From: Betaproteobacteria bacterium
GTDB taxonomy: Bacteria; Pseudomonadota; Gammaproteobacteria; Burkholderiales; Ga0077523
DNA: 64,000 nt
Assembly (NCBI GenBank): GCA_016125475.1
Contig: WGLR01000019.1
Location: forward strand, 56,746 to 120,745
Reading direction: 5' to 3'
The notes below the pieces were generated by a model. That model saw only the letters and a list, made by a program, of their open reading frames with translations, did no database searches and was not told where the DNA came from. Shown here one piece after another: positions 52,154-61,717 of the stretch (within the stretch, counting starts at the first letter, position 1; every line of letters begins with the position of its first letter). A program made the translations under genes and the position numbers.

Positions 52154-54763
52154 ATGACCCACGACGCGATCGTCACCATGCGCGGCGGGTTCGACGCGCG
52201 CGATTTCGTGGAGGTCGCCCGCAACGCCATTGCGGAACGACGCATCCAGCTCGCCCACCGTTTTCACGAAGGCACGCACGTGAACCACATCCTCGCTCGC
52301 CAGAGCGAGTTCGTGGATCGCCTGCTGCGCGAGCTGTGGCAGGGCATGGCGATGCCGGACGACTCGTGCCTGGTCGCGGTGGGAGGCTACGGGCGAGGCC
52401 GCCTCTTTCCGTACTCGGACGTCGACCTCATGATCCTGTTTCCCTCCCGCCCGGAGGAGGAACAGCAGTCCCGCATCGAGGGATTCGTCGGCTGCCTCTG
52501 GGACTGCGGGCTCGACATCGGTTTCAGTGCGCGCACTGTCGATGAATGTCTCGAACAGTCCGCACGCGACATCACCGTGCAGACGACGCTTCTGGAGGCA
52601 CGCCGCATCTGCGGAAGTGCTCCGTTGTTCGAGCGGTTCGAGGCGGCATATCGACTTGCCCTCGACCCGCACGAGTTCTGCGAGGCCAAGCTCCTCGAGC
52701 GGCAGCAGCGACACACGCGCTACAACGACATCGCCTACAGTCTCGAGCCGAATCTCAAGGAGAACCCGGGCGGTCTGCGCGACCTCCAGATCATCATCTG
52801 GATCGCGCGCGCGAGCGGCCTGGGCAGCTCGTGGCACGCCCTGACCGCGCACGGCATCGTGACCGAGCAGGAGGCGGCGCGCCTCGCACGCCACGAAAAC
52901 CTCCTCCAGTCGTTGCGCACGCGGATGCACTATCTCGTGAATCGGCGCGAGGACCGCCTCGTGTTCGACCTCCAGTCGCGCCTCGCACGCGAAATGGGAC
53001 TCGTCGAGAAGTCGGACCGCCGCGCGAGCGAGCAGATCATGCAGCGGTTCTACCGGACCACGAAGTCGGTGCTCGAACTGAGCGACATCATTCTCGCGAA
53101 CCTTCGCGGCCGGCTGTTTCCGGTGTCCGACACGGGTCCGATCGCGGTCGACCACAGGTTTCAGATCCGCAACGAACTGCTCGAACTGCGCTCGGAATCG
53201 CTCTACGACGACGAGCCTGCCGCGATCCTCGAGACATTCCTGCTGTGGCAGCGCCACCCGGAGGTGAAGGGGCTCGCCGCCTCGACGCTCCGTGCGCTCT
53301 GGCACGCCCGCAGGCATGTCAATCGCGCCTTCAGGAGCGACCCGACCAACCGGCAGGCCTTCATGCAGATCCTGCGTCAGCCGTCAGGGGTCACGCACAC
53401 GCTGAGACGACTGAACCGGCTCGGGCTGCTCGGGCTCTACGTCCCGGCATTCGGGCGCATTGTCGGCCGCATGCAGCACGACCTCTTCCACGTGTACACC
53501 GTGGACGAACACATCCTGACGGTCGTGCGCAATCTCCGCCGCTTCGCGATCCCGGAGATGTCGCACGAGTATCCGCTGTGTTCTCGTCTCATGAGCGAGT
53601 TCGCGCGGCCGGAGGTCCTCTACCTCGCGGGGCTGTTTCACGACATCGCGAAGGGACGGGGCGGCGACCACTCGCTGCTGGGCAAGGTCGACGCGACGAG
53701 GTTCTGTCGCGCGCACGGACTGTCCGCCGAGGATGTCGCGCTCGTCGGCTGGCTCGTCGAGCACCACCTCACGCTCTCGATCACCGCCCAGAAGAAGGAT
53801 CTGACCGATCCCAACGTGATCAACACTTTCGCGGACGTGGTGCAGACCGACCGCCGGCTCGTGGCACTTTACCTGCTCACGGTGGCCGACATCCGTGGCA
53901 CCAGCCCGAAGGTCTGGAACGCATGGAAGGCCAAACTGCTCGAGGACCTGTTCCGCACCACGAGGAAGGTTCTCGGCGGATCGACCGAACTGCCCGCCGG
54001 TTCGGTGCAGGACCGCAAGGACAAGGTGCTCGTGAAGCTCCAGGCGTACGCGCTTTCGCCGGGCGTGGAGGAGCGGCTCTGGGCACGACTCGGAGACGGC
54101 TACTTCCTTCGCCACGATGCCGGAGAGATCGCGTGGCACACGCGCCAGCTGTTCTTTCGGGTGGACACGAAGGAGCCCGTCGTCCGTGCCCGCCTTTCCC
54201 CCATCGGGGAGGGGCTGGAAGTCATGATCTACATGCCCGACCAGAAGTTCCTGTTCGCGCGGATCTGCGCGTTCTTCGAGCGGCTCGGCTACAACATCGT
54301 GGAAGCCCGGATCTACACGTCCCGGGACGGTTACGCACTGGACAGTTTCCTGGTCATGGATCCGGGCGGTCTGGCCCGATCCCATTATCGCGACGTGATC
54401 AGCTACGTGGAGCACGAACTCGCCGGCGTCCTGCGCGAGGCTGGCCCGCTCGGCGCCCCCGCCCGGGGACGGGTGTCGCGGCAGCTGAAGGCATTCCCGC
54501 TCACGCCGGAAGTGACCATACGACCCGACGAGCGCATTCAGTACTTCTACCTGAACCTGATCGCCGGTGACAGACCTGGCCTGCTGTCTCTCGTCGCGCG
54601 CACCCTATCCGAATACAACATCGACGTGCAGACCGCAAAGATCAACACGCTCGGAAGTCGGGCCGAGGACGTCTTCCTGCTAAAGGGTGACGTCCTGAGG
54701 GATCCCAAGAAGGTCATCCGCCTGGAGGCCGACCTCATTCACCAGCTGGAGGCGAAAGGGTGA
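52154..54763 (+). CDS. glnD: [Protein-PII] uridylyltransferase/uridylyl-removing enzyme
   Basis: An 869-aa bifunctional nitrogen sensor that adds UMP to PII when glutamine is low and removes it when high. The nucleotidyltransferase motif GGYGRGRLFPYSDVDLMIL is at about 77-95 and NLKENPGGLRDLQ follows. The HD domain has AGLFHDIAKGRGGDHS and HHLTLS. Two C-terminal ACT domains (EVMIYMPDQKFLFARIC and IAGDRPGLLSLVARTLSE) bind glutamine. The 3' end overlaps the convergent flagellar gene by 29 bp. Confidence 0.96.
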   Translation: MTHDAIVTMRGGFDARDFVEVARNAIAERRIQLAHRFHEGTHVNHILARQSEFVDRLLRELWQGMAMPDDSCLVAVGGYGRGRLFPYSDVDLMILFPSRPEEEQQSRIEGFVGCLWDCGLDIGFSARTVDECLEQSARDITVQTTLLEARRICGSAPLFERFEAAYRLALDPHEFCEAKLLERQQRHTRYNDIAYSLEPNLKENPGGLRDLQIIIWIARASGLGSSWHALTAHGIVTEQEAARLARHENLLQSLRTRMHYLVNRREDRLVFDLQSRLAREMGLVEKSDRRASEQIMQRFYRTTKSVLELSDIILANLRGRLFPVSDTGPIAVDHRFQIRNELLELRSESLYDDEPAAILETFLLWQRHPEVKGLAASTLRALWHARRHVNRAFRSDPTNRQAFMQILRQPSGVTHTLRRLNRLGLLGLYVPAFGRIVGRMQHDLFHVYTVDEHILTVVRNLRRFAIPEMSHEYPLCSRLMSEFARPEVLYLAGLFHDIAKGRGGDHSLLGKVDATRFCRAHGLSAEDVALVGWLVEHHLTLSITAQKKDLTDPNVINTFADVVQTDRRLVALYLLTVADIRGTSPKVWNAWKAKLLEDLFRTTRKVLGGSTELPAGSVQDRKDKVLVKLQAYALSPGVEERLWARLGDGYFLRHDAGEIAWHTRQLFFRVDTKEPVVRARLSPIGEGLEVMIYMPDQKFLFARICAFFERLGYNIVEARIYTSRDGYALDSFLVMDPGGLARSHYRDVISYVEHELAGVLREAGPLGAPARGRVSRQLKAFPLTPEVTIRPDERIQYFYLNLIAGDRPGLLSLVARTLSEYNIDVQTAKINTLGSRAEDVFLLKGDVLRDPKKVIRLEADLIHQLEAKG

Positions 54764-55046
54764 TGCCCGCTTCGGGTGGCGCCTCCCCCCGCTCGATCCG
54801 GTAGACCCATGCGAGCAGTTCCGCCACGGCGACGTAGAGCTGCGGGGGGATGTGTGCATCGAGGTCAATGTTCATGAGCATCGCCACGAGTTCCGGCGAT
54901 TCGTGCACGAACACGCCCGCGTCCCGCGCAGTCGCGATGATCTTCTCGGCGAGAACGCCCCGACCCTTCGCAACGACGCGCGGCGCGCCGTCGGCCGTTT
55001 CGTAGGCCAGCGCGACCGCCGCCGATCTCGGGTCAACGTTCTTCAT
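54735..55046 (-). CDS. FlhB C-terminal-domain-like protein (FlhX type)
   Basis: A 103-aa protein equivalent to the cytoplasmic C-terminal domain of the export switch FlhB/EscU, without the membrane part. AAVALAYETADGAPRVVAKGRG and AEKIIATARDAGVFVHESPELVAML match, but the NPTH autocleavage motif is absent (the start is NVDPRSAAVAL). Such FlhX proteins occur beside fliK. It overlaps fliK by 14 bp and glnD, on the other strand, by 29 bp. Confidence 0.88.
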   Translation of the reverse strand: MKNVDPRSAAVALAYETADGAPRVVAKGRGVLAEKIIATARDAGVFVHESPELVAMLMNIDLDAHIPPQLYVAVAELLAWVYRIERGEAPPEAGITLSPPAGE

Positions 55047-56121
55047 GCGCGTTCACGCGTACACCCGAGAGTTCGAGCCCGCGCGCTGCGAGCGCCCCCC
55101 GCAGTTCGGGAACCGCGGTGCGGACCGATTCCACGCGCGACGCCGGCAACGCCAGGTCGACGTGAAGCCGCTCGCCGTCGAGTCGCAGGGCGACTTCGAG
55201 TTCCCCGATGTTGGGCAATGTGAGCCGGATCCGCGACGACCAGCGACGCGGATCACTATCCCCTTCCTTACCGTCGTCGTCCGGCCCGATCTCCCAGGCC
55301 ATTTCCTGGCCAGGCCAGATCTGTCCCTGCCAGTGAATCGCATTGGTGCCGAGCACCTGAAGCTGACGGTCCACGAGTGTCGCCAGCGACGGCGAAATCC
55401 CGGACTGATCGGGGGCGTGGGACGCGGCCACGTCGCCCCGGGACATCGAAGCCGTCGCGTCCGCGCGCTGTCCATCCTGAGGATGCCTCGGGACCGGCTG
55501 CGCCCCGTCGCCGGCGCCGGCCGTCGACCGGGCCGAGCTCTCGCCGAGCCGGGCCTGCGGCTCCGTCATCAGGGTCGACAGCTCCCGGCGCCCTTCCACC
55601 CACTCGAGCTGGTGGGACTCGTAGAAGAGCCCGCTCTGCTCGACGGTCGCGCGCAGTGGCTGCACGAGTTCGTCGCCAGCGGCCGGCGGCGCCGCGGCGA
55701 CGGGCGGAAGGCTCGATGCGGACTCCCTGTTCGCCCTTGCGCCCGCGAGGGAAACCGCCCCGAGCTGGGCACCGAGCGTACTGACGGCCACATGCGCCGA
55801 AGCATCCGGGCCGCCCTTCGCGCCTTCCGCCGCGAGCCCGAAGACCGGCGACGGCACGGTGCGGAGCACGACAAGCGGAAGGCGGGTGCCCTCGGGCACC
55901 CGTGCGCCGTCCGGAAGCCTCGCCTGGAACACCGATCCGTCGATGTCGAGCAGCACTCGGCCGTTGTCGAGAGATCCGACCACCCGACCCTGAACCTGGA
56001 TACCCGGCCGGAGCGTGTCGGTCCGCGCGTCCGCCTGTTGCGGGCGAGCTTCGATCTCGCGCCCCTGCAGGGCATCCAGCAACGCTGCGAGCCGGATCTG
56101 CTGAACGGGTCCGACGGCCAA
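55033..56121 (-). CDS. fliK: Flagellar hook-length control protein FliK
   Basis: A 362-aa protein. The N-terminal and central parts are Ala/Pro/Ser-rich and poorly conserved. The C-terminal domain (about 270-355) has the FliK pattern SSRIRLTLPNIGELEVALRL and LHVDLALPASRVESVRTAVPEL, which contacts FlhB to switch export specificity. The overlapping FlhB-like gene supports the call. Confidence 0.82.
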   Translation of the reverse strand: MAVGPVQQIRLAALLDALQGREIEARPQQADARTDTLRPGIQVQGRVVGSLDNGRVLLDIDGSVFQARLPDGARVPEGTRLPLVVLRTVPSPVFGLAAEGAKGGPDASAHVAVSTLGAQLGAVSLAGARANRESASSLPPVAAAPPAAGDELVQPLRATVEQSGLFYESHQLEWVEGRRELSTLMTEPQARLGESSARSTAGAGDGAQPVPRHPQDGQRADATASMSRGDVAASHAPDQSGISPSLATLVDRQLQVLGTNAIHWQGQIWPGQEMAWEIGPDDDGKEGDSDPRRWSSRIRLTLPNIGELEVALRLDGERLHVDLALPASRVESVRTAVPELRGALAARGLELSGVRVNAHEER

Positions 56122-56146
56122 GACCGAGACCTCCGAGGAATGTGTT

Positions 56147-56527
56147 TCAGCGACGACGGTAGAGTGCCGAGATCAGCTCCGCCTCGCCTCGGGAAATGCC
56201 GCATTGCGCAGCGATGGCGAGCGGCGCCTCGCCTCCCTTCGCGAGCTGGATGGCGCTTGCGTAGGGCGTCGGGTTCTCCTTCGGCGCGACGGCACGAAGC
56301 GCCTCGACCTCCACGCGCAGTTCGGCGATCTGTCGCTTCAGTTCGACGATCTCCTCCCGCAAGGGGGCAATCGCGAACGATTCCGGGCGCTGCCGGGGCG
56401 ACCTTCGCCAGAAAGGCCTCCTGACGTCAGGATCCCGCAGCAGCACGACGAGACGCGCGACGTAGACGGCGAGCACGACGATCACGGCGATCAGGAAATC
56501 GCGCCAGGTGACCACGAAAGACCCCAT
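56147..56527 (-). CDS. DUF2802 family membrane protein, flagellar cluster
   Basis: A 126-aa protein from ATG 56527. One membrane helix at about 10-29 (FLIAVIVVLAVYVARLVVLL), a coiled coil near 58-80 (LREEIVELKRQIAELRVEVEAL) and a C-terminal helix-turn-helix-like segment (YASAIQLAKGGEAPLAIAAQ, CGISRGEAELISALY). DUF2802 genes are regularly found in flagellar clusters of proteobacteria. The role is not established. An upstream ATG at 56575 would add 16 unlikely residues. Confidence 0.8.
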   Translation of the reverse strand: MGSFVVTWRDFLIAVIVVLAVYVARLVVLLRDPDVRRPFWRRSPRQRPESFAIAPLREEIVELKRQIAELRVEVEALRAVAPKENPTPYASAIQLAKGGEAPLAIAAQCGISRGEAELISALYRRR

Positions 56528-56631
56528 CGAGAAAGCACCCCTCTGCCAACCACCCCCACGCGAGGAAGTGTGCAACCGGTCCGGAGGACCGTCAATGCCC
56601 CGGCTTCCGCGGCGTGAACCCGCAAGGCTGG

Positions 56632-56961
56632 CTAGTTGCCCTGGGAGTAGGTCTTGCTGAGTCGCTGGACGGTTTCGACGTTCGAGAGGATGTCCCGCAG
56701 TTCGTGCATCCAGTCCTGGGTCAGATTCCGGATTTCCTCGTCCCGGCTCAGCATTTCCCGGATGAGCTCTCGCTTGCGCTGCCGCAGTTCCGGCGCCTTC
56801 GGGGGCTCGCCTTCGTGCTTCCGGATCTCGTCCAGCATCCGGTCGCGTTCGCGCTCGAGCAGCACGAGTCCGTCCCAGTCGCCGCTCCGGGCGGCTTCGA
56901 ACATGCGGTTCGTCTGCGCCAACGCCCGGGAATAGGCCTCGACGATGCGATCCTGCGTCAC
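56632..56961 (-). CDS. fliT: Flagellar protein FliT (chaperone)
   Basis: A 109-aa helical protein from GTG 56961, beginning 5 bp after the fliS stop. It is amphipathic throughout (VLLERERDRMLDEIRKHEG, IREMLSRDEEIRNLTQDWMHEL), consistent with the FliT fold that binds FliD and, in enterics, inhibits FlhDC. The sequence is weakly conserved in this family; the position after fliD-fliS is the main support. Confidence 0.8.
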   Translation of the reverse strand: MTQDRIVEAYSRALAQTNRMFEAARSGDWDGLVLLERERDRMLDEIRKHEGEPPKAPELRQRKRELIREMLSRDEEIRNLTQDWMHELRDILSNVETVQRLSKTYSQGN

Positions 56962-56966
56962 GGTAT

Positions 56967-57431
56967 CTAGGCCTTGCCGTAACTCGTGGCCGCGCGCCCG
57001 GCAGACTGTGCCGTCATCGCTGCGGTGCGTTCCTGCTGCTGCCGCGCGACGAGCGTTTCCCAGGCCTCCTTCAGCTCGCGCAGGAGGCCACACACCTCGT
57101 CCACGGCACCGACGTCGTTGTTGACGTTGGCGTGGAGGAGCTGCTGCCCCATGTAGTCGTAGAGCGAGGCGAGGTTTCGGGCGATCTCGCCGCCTGCTCC
57201 GTCGTCGAGCGCACCACGAAGGCCGACGTCGATGATGTCGATCGCCTTGGAAACGAGACGGCCCTTCTCGGGAATGTTGCCGCGCTCCATCTCCGGACGC
57301 GCGAGATTGAGCGCCCGAATCGCTCCGTCGTACAGCATCACGATGAGCATTTCCGGACTGGCACCCTCCACCCCGGTTTCAACCGAAAGGCGAGCGTAGG
57401 TCTGCAGAGCGTTGTCGATGACTGCGTTCAT
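56967..57431 (-). CDS. fliS: Flagellin export chaperone FliS
   Basis: A 154-aa protein that binds the C-terminus of flagellin in the cytoplasm. MNAVIDNALQTYARLSVETGVEGASPEMLIVMLYDGAIRAL (start and end of this block) and ASLYDYMGQQLLHANVNND are the family blocks. ATG 57431 follows the fliD stop by 31 bp. An extended frame start at 57473 is rejected because it overlaps fliD. Confidence 0.95.
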   Translation of the reverse strand: MNAVIDNALQTYARLSVETGVEGASPEMLIVMLYDGAIRALNLARPEMERGNIPEKGRLVSKAIDIIDVGLRGALDDGAGGEIARNLASLYDYMGQQLLHANVNNDVGAVDEVCGLLRELKEAWETLVARQQQERTAAMTAQSAGRAATSYGKA

Positions 57432-57462
57432 GTTCCGTGGTGAGCGGTCAGGTTCTGGATGG

Positions 57463-59454
57463 TCACCCCACACTGCTCAGCGCGCCGAGCTGCTGTGTGA
57501 GGAAATTGCTCGTCTGGCGCATATTCGAGATCAGGACGTCGAGGGAGGCGAACTGGTCCCGATAACGCTGTTCGGTATCCGACAGGCGCTGCGTGAGCGT
57601 GTCGCGCTGGCGGCCGAGGTCCTGGATGGACCGGTTGATGCCGTTGGTCCGGCTCGCGATCGTGCCGTCGGAGCCGATGAACTGGTCGACGAGCGTGCTG
57701 AGGCGCGCGGCAAATCCGTTGCCGACAGTGATCTCGCCGCGGCTGCCGGTGTTCCCCCCCGTCACTTCCACCCGCAGTCCTTCCGTGACGCTCTTCGACG
57801 CTCCGTTCAGCACCTGCCCCGATCCGAAGGCTTCGATGCCACCGATCGATCCCGCTATGTCGACGCCGTCCGTGGCGACGGGCGATGCGCCGAGCAGACC
57901 CGCGGCAGCGGTGCCACCCAGCCCGACCGAGGAGGCGCTGCCATACTGGTTGGAGGTCAGGGTGAGGATGCCGGCGTTCTCGGACACCGCGACACCGAGG
58001 CCTGCCGACGAAAGCGTGCTGCTGCCGTTGATGGCGGACTGAAGCATGGCCGCGAGTGTGGACGCCGTATACGTTCCGGCGGTCAGTTTCACGGTGGCGG
58101 TCACACCGTCCAGCGCGACGCTCAGGCTGTCGTTGACGGACGATGTGATGGTGAGATTCGCCGCGGCCGACCCGGTGAGCGTGCCGCGCGTGGCGAGCGT
58201 GCCCACCGAGAGGGAATAGACGCCAGGCTGCGTCGCGGACGTCTGCCCGACCACGTTCACGAGGCTGTCCGAGGCATTTCCGGAGGACGCGAACAGCGCT
58301 GCGACGGCGTCGGGGTTGTTGTCGATGGCGCTGCTGAGCTTGGTGGAATCCAGCAGGAGCGTGCCGTCGCGCTGGAATGCAATGCCGACGTCGGACAGCG
58401 TCTTCAGCGCGTAACCGGAACCCAGGGAACCGCCGATGGCGGAACGCAACTGATTCTGTATGGAGCGAACCGAGGAATCCCCGTTGAGCGGAGCGGCGGT
58501 CCCCGCGGTGGGATCGGCTGTACTCAGTCCGTTCAGTGTCGTGTTGAGATCGTTGTAGGCCTTCACGAAACCCTGCACGGCCTGTTCCCCGGCAGACGTG
58601 TCCCGGCTGACGCTGATGGTCGAGGTTCCCGCCGTGAGCAGCGACAGGTTCACACCCTGGATCGCCTCGGTCACGTTGTTCGACGCGCTCTGGATCGACA
58701 GGCCGTTGACGGTCAGGGCGGCGTCCTGCGCCTCCACCGTCTGCGTGAGATTCTGTGTACCCGCGGGATCATAGGAGAGCAGGTTCGACACCTCGCTGTC
58801 CCCCGAGACGGAGATCTTCAGGCTGCTCTTCGCGCCCGTGCTCGTCGACTGCAGCACGAGGCGATACGGACTTGTCCCGCCATCGTTGACGATCGACGCG
58901 CGCACACCGATGTTGGCCGCGTTGATCGCATCCTTGATGCCTGCGAGGGAATTGTTGGTCGAATCGATCGTGACCGAGCCGGTGAGCGCCTCGGCATTCG
59001 GCGTGAACGTCGCACCGGAATAGGACCCCGCGGTCAGGGTTCCGCCCGAAATGGCGCCGAATTCGAAGGTGATTTCGGTCGAGGCACCGGTGCCGATGGT
59101 GGCCGTGGTGCTCGCCTGCCCGGCTGCTGCCAGGGCCTGGGCCTGCGCCACCTTCGAGACGTCGATGGCGTAGCTGCCGCTGGTCGCGAGAGACGATGCC
59201 GAGGCGGTGGCCACCGCGGAATCACTCGACGATGCGGTGCGGGTCCGGAAGCCGGAGCCGCTCGCGAGGGAATCGATCGCGTTCCGGAAGCTCGACAGCG
59301 CCGAACGCACGCTCCCGTACGCGGACAGCTTCGCCTGGTAGCTCGCCTCCTGGATGTCCAGACGGTCCAGCGGGGCCCGCTCCACCGTCATCAACTGGGA
59401 GACGATGCCGTTTACATCCAGATTCGAACCAATGCCCGGAGCGGAGATTGCCAT
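57463..59454 (-). CDS. fliD: Flagellar filament cap protein FliD
   Basis: A 663-aa cap protein that folds exported flagellin at the filament tip. N-terminal ISAPGIGSNLDVNGIVSQLM and VERAPLDRLDIQEA, and C-terminal LSTLVDQFIGSDGTIASR followed by coiled coil (LTQRLSDTEQRYRDQF), match FliD. The central domains are Thr/Ser/Ala-rich and include a FliC/FliD hook-associated domain and a FlgK-like repeat region. At 663 aa it is longer than the E. coli protein (468), with the extra length in the exposed middle. Confidence 0.95.
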   Translation of the reverse strand: MAISAPGIGSNLDVNGIVSQLMTVERAPLDRLDIQEASYQAKLSAYGSVRSALSSFRNAIDSLASGSGFRTRTASSSDSAVATASASSLATSGSYAIDVSKVAQAQALAAAGQASTTATIGTGASTEITFEFGAISGGTLTAGSYSGATFTPNAEALTGSVTIDSTNNSLAGIKDAINAANIGVRASIVNDGGTSPYRLVLQSTSTGAKSSLKISVSGDSEVSNLLSYDPAGTQNLTQTVEAQDAALTVNGLSIQSASNNVTEAIQGVNLSLLTAGTSTISVSRDTSAGEQAVQGFVKAYNDLNTTLNGLSTADPTAGTAAPLNGDSSVRSIQNQLRSAIGGSLGSGYALKTLSDVGIAFQRDGTLLLDSTKLSSAIDNNPDAVAALFASSGNASDSLVNVVGQTSATQPGVYSLSVGTLATRGTLTGSAAANLTITSSVNDSLSVALDGVTATVKLTAGTYTASTLAAMLQSAINGSSTLSSAGLGVAVSENAGILTLTSNQYGSASSVGLGGTAAAGLLGASPVATDGVDIAGSIGGIEAFGSGQVLNGASKSVTEGLRVEVTGGNTGSRGEITVGNGFAARLSTLVDQFIGSDGTIASRTNGINRSIQDLGRQRDTLTQRLSDTEQRYRDQFASLDVLISNMRQTSNFLTQQLGALSSVG

Positions 59455-59534
59455 GACGCCCTGCCTGTTTGTGACGGTCTCGAGACCATTACGGCATGGT
59501 CATTCGAGCCTTGATACCCCCATCGCCGACCTTT

Positions 59535-59900
59535 TCAGGCCTTCTGATTGAGCAGCATCCCCTCGAGCTTGGTCATGTGCCGTGCGAGGGAGAGCAGTTC
59601 CTCGGACGGGATCTGACGGATTACCTGACTCGTCGCGGAGTCGACGACCTTCACGACGGTCTTGCCACTGTCCTTGTCGATCGTGAATTCCAGGCTCGCC
59701 CCGGCGGCCTCCGCCACACCCCTGGCGTCACTCAAGGTCTTCTGGATGTCCGCGGCATCAGGCGCCTTCTGCGCCGGACGGGGCGATGGACCCTGAACCG
59801 CAGCACTCGCGCCTGCAGAAGCCGCAGGATTGGGCTGACCCGTGCCCGCCTCGCCGACCGGAGGCTTGAGGGTCGACAACAATGTCGCCTGTACAACCAT
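59535..59900 (-). CDS. flaG: FlaG family flagellar protein
   Basis: A 121-aa protein. The C-terminal half has the FlaG domain LEFTIDKDSGKTVVKVVDSATSQVIRQIPSEELL (start TIDKDSGKTVVKVVD, end IRQIPSEELL); the N-terminal half is Ala/Pro-rich. FlaG sits between fliC and fliD in polar-flagellated bacteria and affects filament length. Gaps of about 66 and 80 bp separate it from fliC and fliD. Confidence 0.93.
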   Translation of the reverse strand: MVVQATLLSTLKPPVGEAGTGQPNPAASAGASAAVQGPSPRPAQKAPDAADIQKTLSDARGVAEAAGASLEFTIDKDSGKTVVKVVDSATSQVIRQIPSEELLSLARHMTKLEGMLLNQKA

Positions 59901-59930
59901 GATCGTAGTTCCTCACCGCAACGTTTCAAG

Positions 59931-59957
59931 CACCGGCCGGCGCTGCGCCGGCCGGTG
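59931..59957 (-). terminator. GC-rich hairpin after fliC
   Basis: Arms CACCGGCCGGC and GCCGGCCGGTG, 11 bp perfect, loop GCTGC, starting 9 bp after the fliC stop on the minus strand. No T-tract follows (CTTGAAACG), so it may stabilise fliC mRNA or attenuate read-through into flaG rather than terminate fully. Confidence 0.5.
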
Positions 59958-59966
59958 TGATGCCGA

Positions 59967-61436
59967 TTAACGCAACAACGACAGGACGTTGTTCGGGATC
60001 GCGTTGGCCTGCGCGAGCACGGCAGTACCGGCCTGCTGCAGGATCTGGCCGCGCGTGAGCGCCGCCGTTTCCGCCGCGAAGTCGGCATCGCGGATGCGGG
60101 AACGCGATGACGTGAGGTTCTCGCTCGTGATCTGCAGGTTCGAGACGGTGTTCTCGAAGCGGGACTGCAACGCACCGAACCGGGCACGCTGTCCGTTCAC
60201 CGACGCGAGAGCCGCGTCGACGATCGCGAGCGCGCTGTTCGCACCGCTGACACTGGAGACGTCGAGCGTCGACACGGACTGGAGCGTGGCCGAACCGTCG
60301 GTCACCGCGTCCGTCGTGCCGTCACCCACGATCGAGTAGCTCTTGTCGGAGGCGAACGTCACGTAGCCGACGGCAGTTGCGTCCGCACCGGCCGCCAGCG
60401 TCGCCGCCGTACCGAAATCGTCCGCGGGGTTGGTGGGCGTCGCGAGGCCTGCCGGATCGAAGTTCGCGAAGTCGACGCTGCCGCCGGAGGCCGCACCGTT
60501 CGTCAGGGTGATGTTCTCGCCCGTGTCGTTCGTGAGCACGATGCCGTCGTTCGTTTCGTTGAGCTTCGCCGTCACGCCGGTCTTGGAAGCTGCATCGTTG
60601 ATCGACGAAACGGCCTGAGCGAGGCCTTCCGCGCTGTCGACCGCACCCACGGTGAAGCTCACGTGCACGGCCGTCGAGTTCTTCGAGACGAGGGCAACGG
60701 TGTAGTTCGTGTCGGCTGTCGCGAAGCTCAGCTGAGCCTGAGTCCGACCCGAAGCCGTGACACCGGTCGTGTCTGCCGCCGCGTTCACCTTGTTCGCGAG
60801 CGTGCGGGCCGTGTCCGTCGCCGTCACGTCGATCGTCTTCGTCTCGAGACCCTGGATGTCGAAGGAGCCGGCCGTGAACGCGGCGCCACTCGCGGCAGCG
60901 ATCGTGTCCGAATGATAGTCCTGGTTTCCGTAGACCGACGTGCGGAAGTCACCCGTCTGAGCCGTGATGATCTGGTTCGCGTTCGCGCCGACCTGGAACG
61001 ATGCCGAGCCGAACGAACCGTCCAGCAGCTTCAGCCCGTTGAACTCGGTGGAATTCGCGATGCGATCGAGTTCCGAGGTCAGTTGAGACACTTCCGACTG
61101 GATCGCCTTGCGATCGCCCGCGGAGTTCGACGCGTTCGCCGACTGCACGGCCAGTTCACGAATACGCTGGAGAATGTCGCCCGACGACTTCAGCGCACCT
61201 TCCGCGGTCTGCGACAGGGAGATCCCGTCGTTCGCGTTACGGCGCGCCTGGTCGAGGCCACGGATCTGGGCAGTGAATCGCTCGGAAATCGCGAGGCCCG
61301 CGGCGTCATCCTTGGCAGAGTTGATCCGCAGCCCCGACGACAGCCGCTGGAGAGCCACCGCGAGGTCACTCTGGCTCGTGCCAAGGTTCCGCTGAGCATT
61401 GAGCGAGGCTATGTTGGTGCTGATTACTTGAGACAT
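59967..61436 (-). CDS. fliC: Flagellin
   Basis: A 489-aa filament protein. The conserved N-terminal D0/D1 part (about 1-145) begins [19 protein letters not shown] and includes [22 protein letters not shown]; the C-terminal part ends [25 protein letters not shown]. The variable D2/D3 middle (about 160-400) is Thr/Ala/Asp-rich. A sigma-28-type promoter lies about 100 bp upstream. There is a single flagellin gene in the window. Confidence 0.98.
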   Translation of the reverse strand: MSQVISTNIASLNAQRNLGTSQSDLAVALQRLSSGLRINSAKDDAAGLAISERFTAQIRGLDQARRNANDGISLSQTAEGALKSSGDILQRIRELAVQSANASNSAGDRKAIQSEVSQLTSELDRIANSTEFNGLKLLDGSFGSASFQVGANANQIITAQTGDFRTSVYGNQDYHSDTIAAASGAAFTAGSFDIQGLETKTIDVTATDTARTLANKVNAAADTTGVTASGRTQAQLSFATADTNYTVALVSKNSTAVHVSFTVGAVDSAEGLAQAVSSINDAASKTGVTAKLNETNDGIVLTNDTGENITLTNGAASGGSVDFANFDPAGLATPTNPADDFGTAATLAAGADATAVGYVTFASDKSYSIVGDGTTDAVTDGSATLQSVSTLDVSSVSGANSALAIVDAALASVNGQRARFGALQSRFENTVSNLQITSENLTSSRSRIRDADFAAETAALTRGQILQQAGTAVLAQANAIPNNVLSLLR

Positions 61437-61537
61437 CTGAATACCTCTCGACGAAAGTCAAAGTTCTGAATGGTTCGTTAAACTCGACTTCGGTTACCCT
61501 CGCCACATAAGGCCTTCAAAACCGCTGTCTGTAGCGA

Positions 61538-61564
61538 TTTACGGCAGAGGTCCTCAAATCTTGA
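61538..61564 (-). promoter_or_regulatory. Sigma-28 (FliA) promoter of fliC
   Basis: On the minus strand TCAAGATT, then 11 bases, then GCCGTAAA. This compares with the FliA consensus TAAAGTTT-N11-GCCGATAA (or TCAAG...GCCGATA in pseudomonads). It is about 100 bp before the fliC start, with the right orientation and spacing, so fliC is a late flagellar gene as expected. Confidence 0.75.
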
Positions 61565-61717
61565 ATCCTGTGAGATTTCGTCGTGCGCAGGACGCGCAGC
61601 GGGCGGAACGGGCACGCCGTTCTCGCGAGGGAGAACCCCTTATTTCGACGCGGAAGGCAGGATCTTGAGGGTTCCGGCCCCGGGGCAGGAAGAGGGCCGC
61701 CCGGATGCGGCGGCCGT

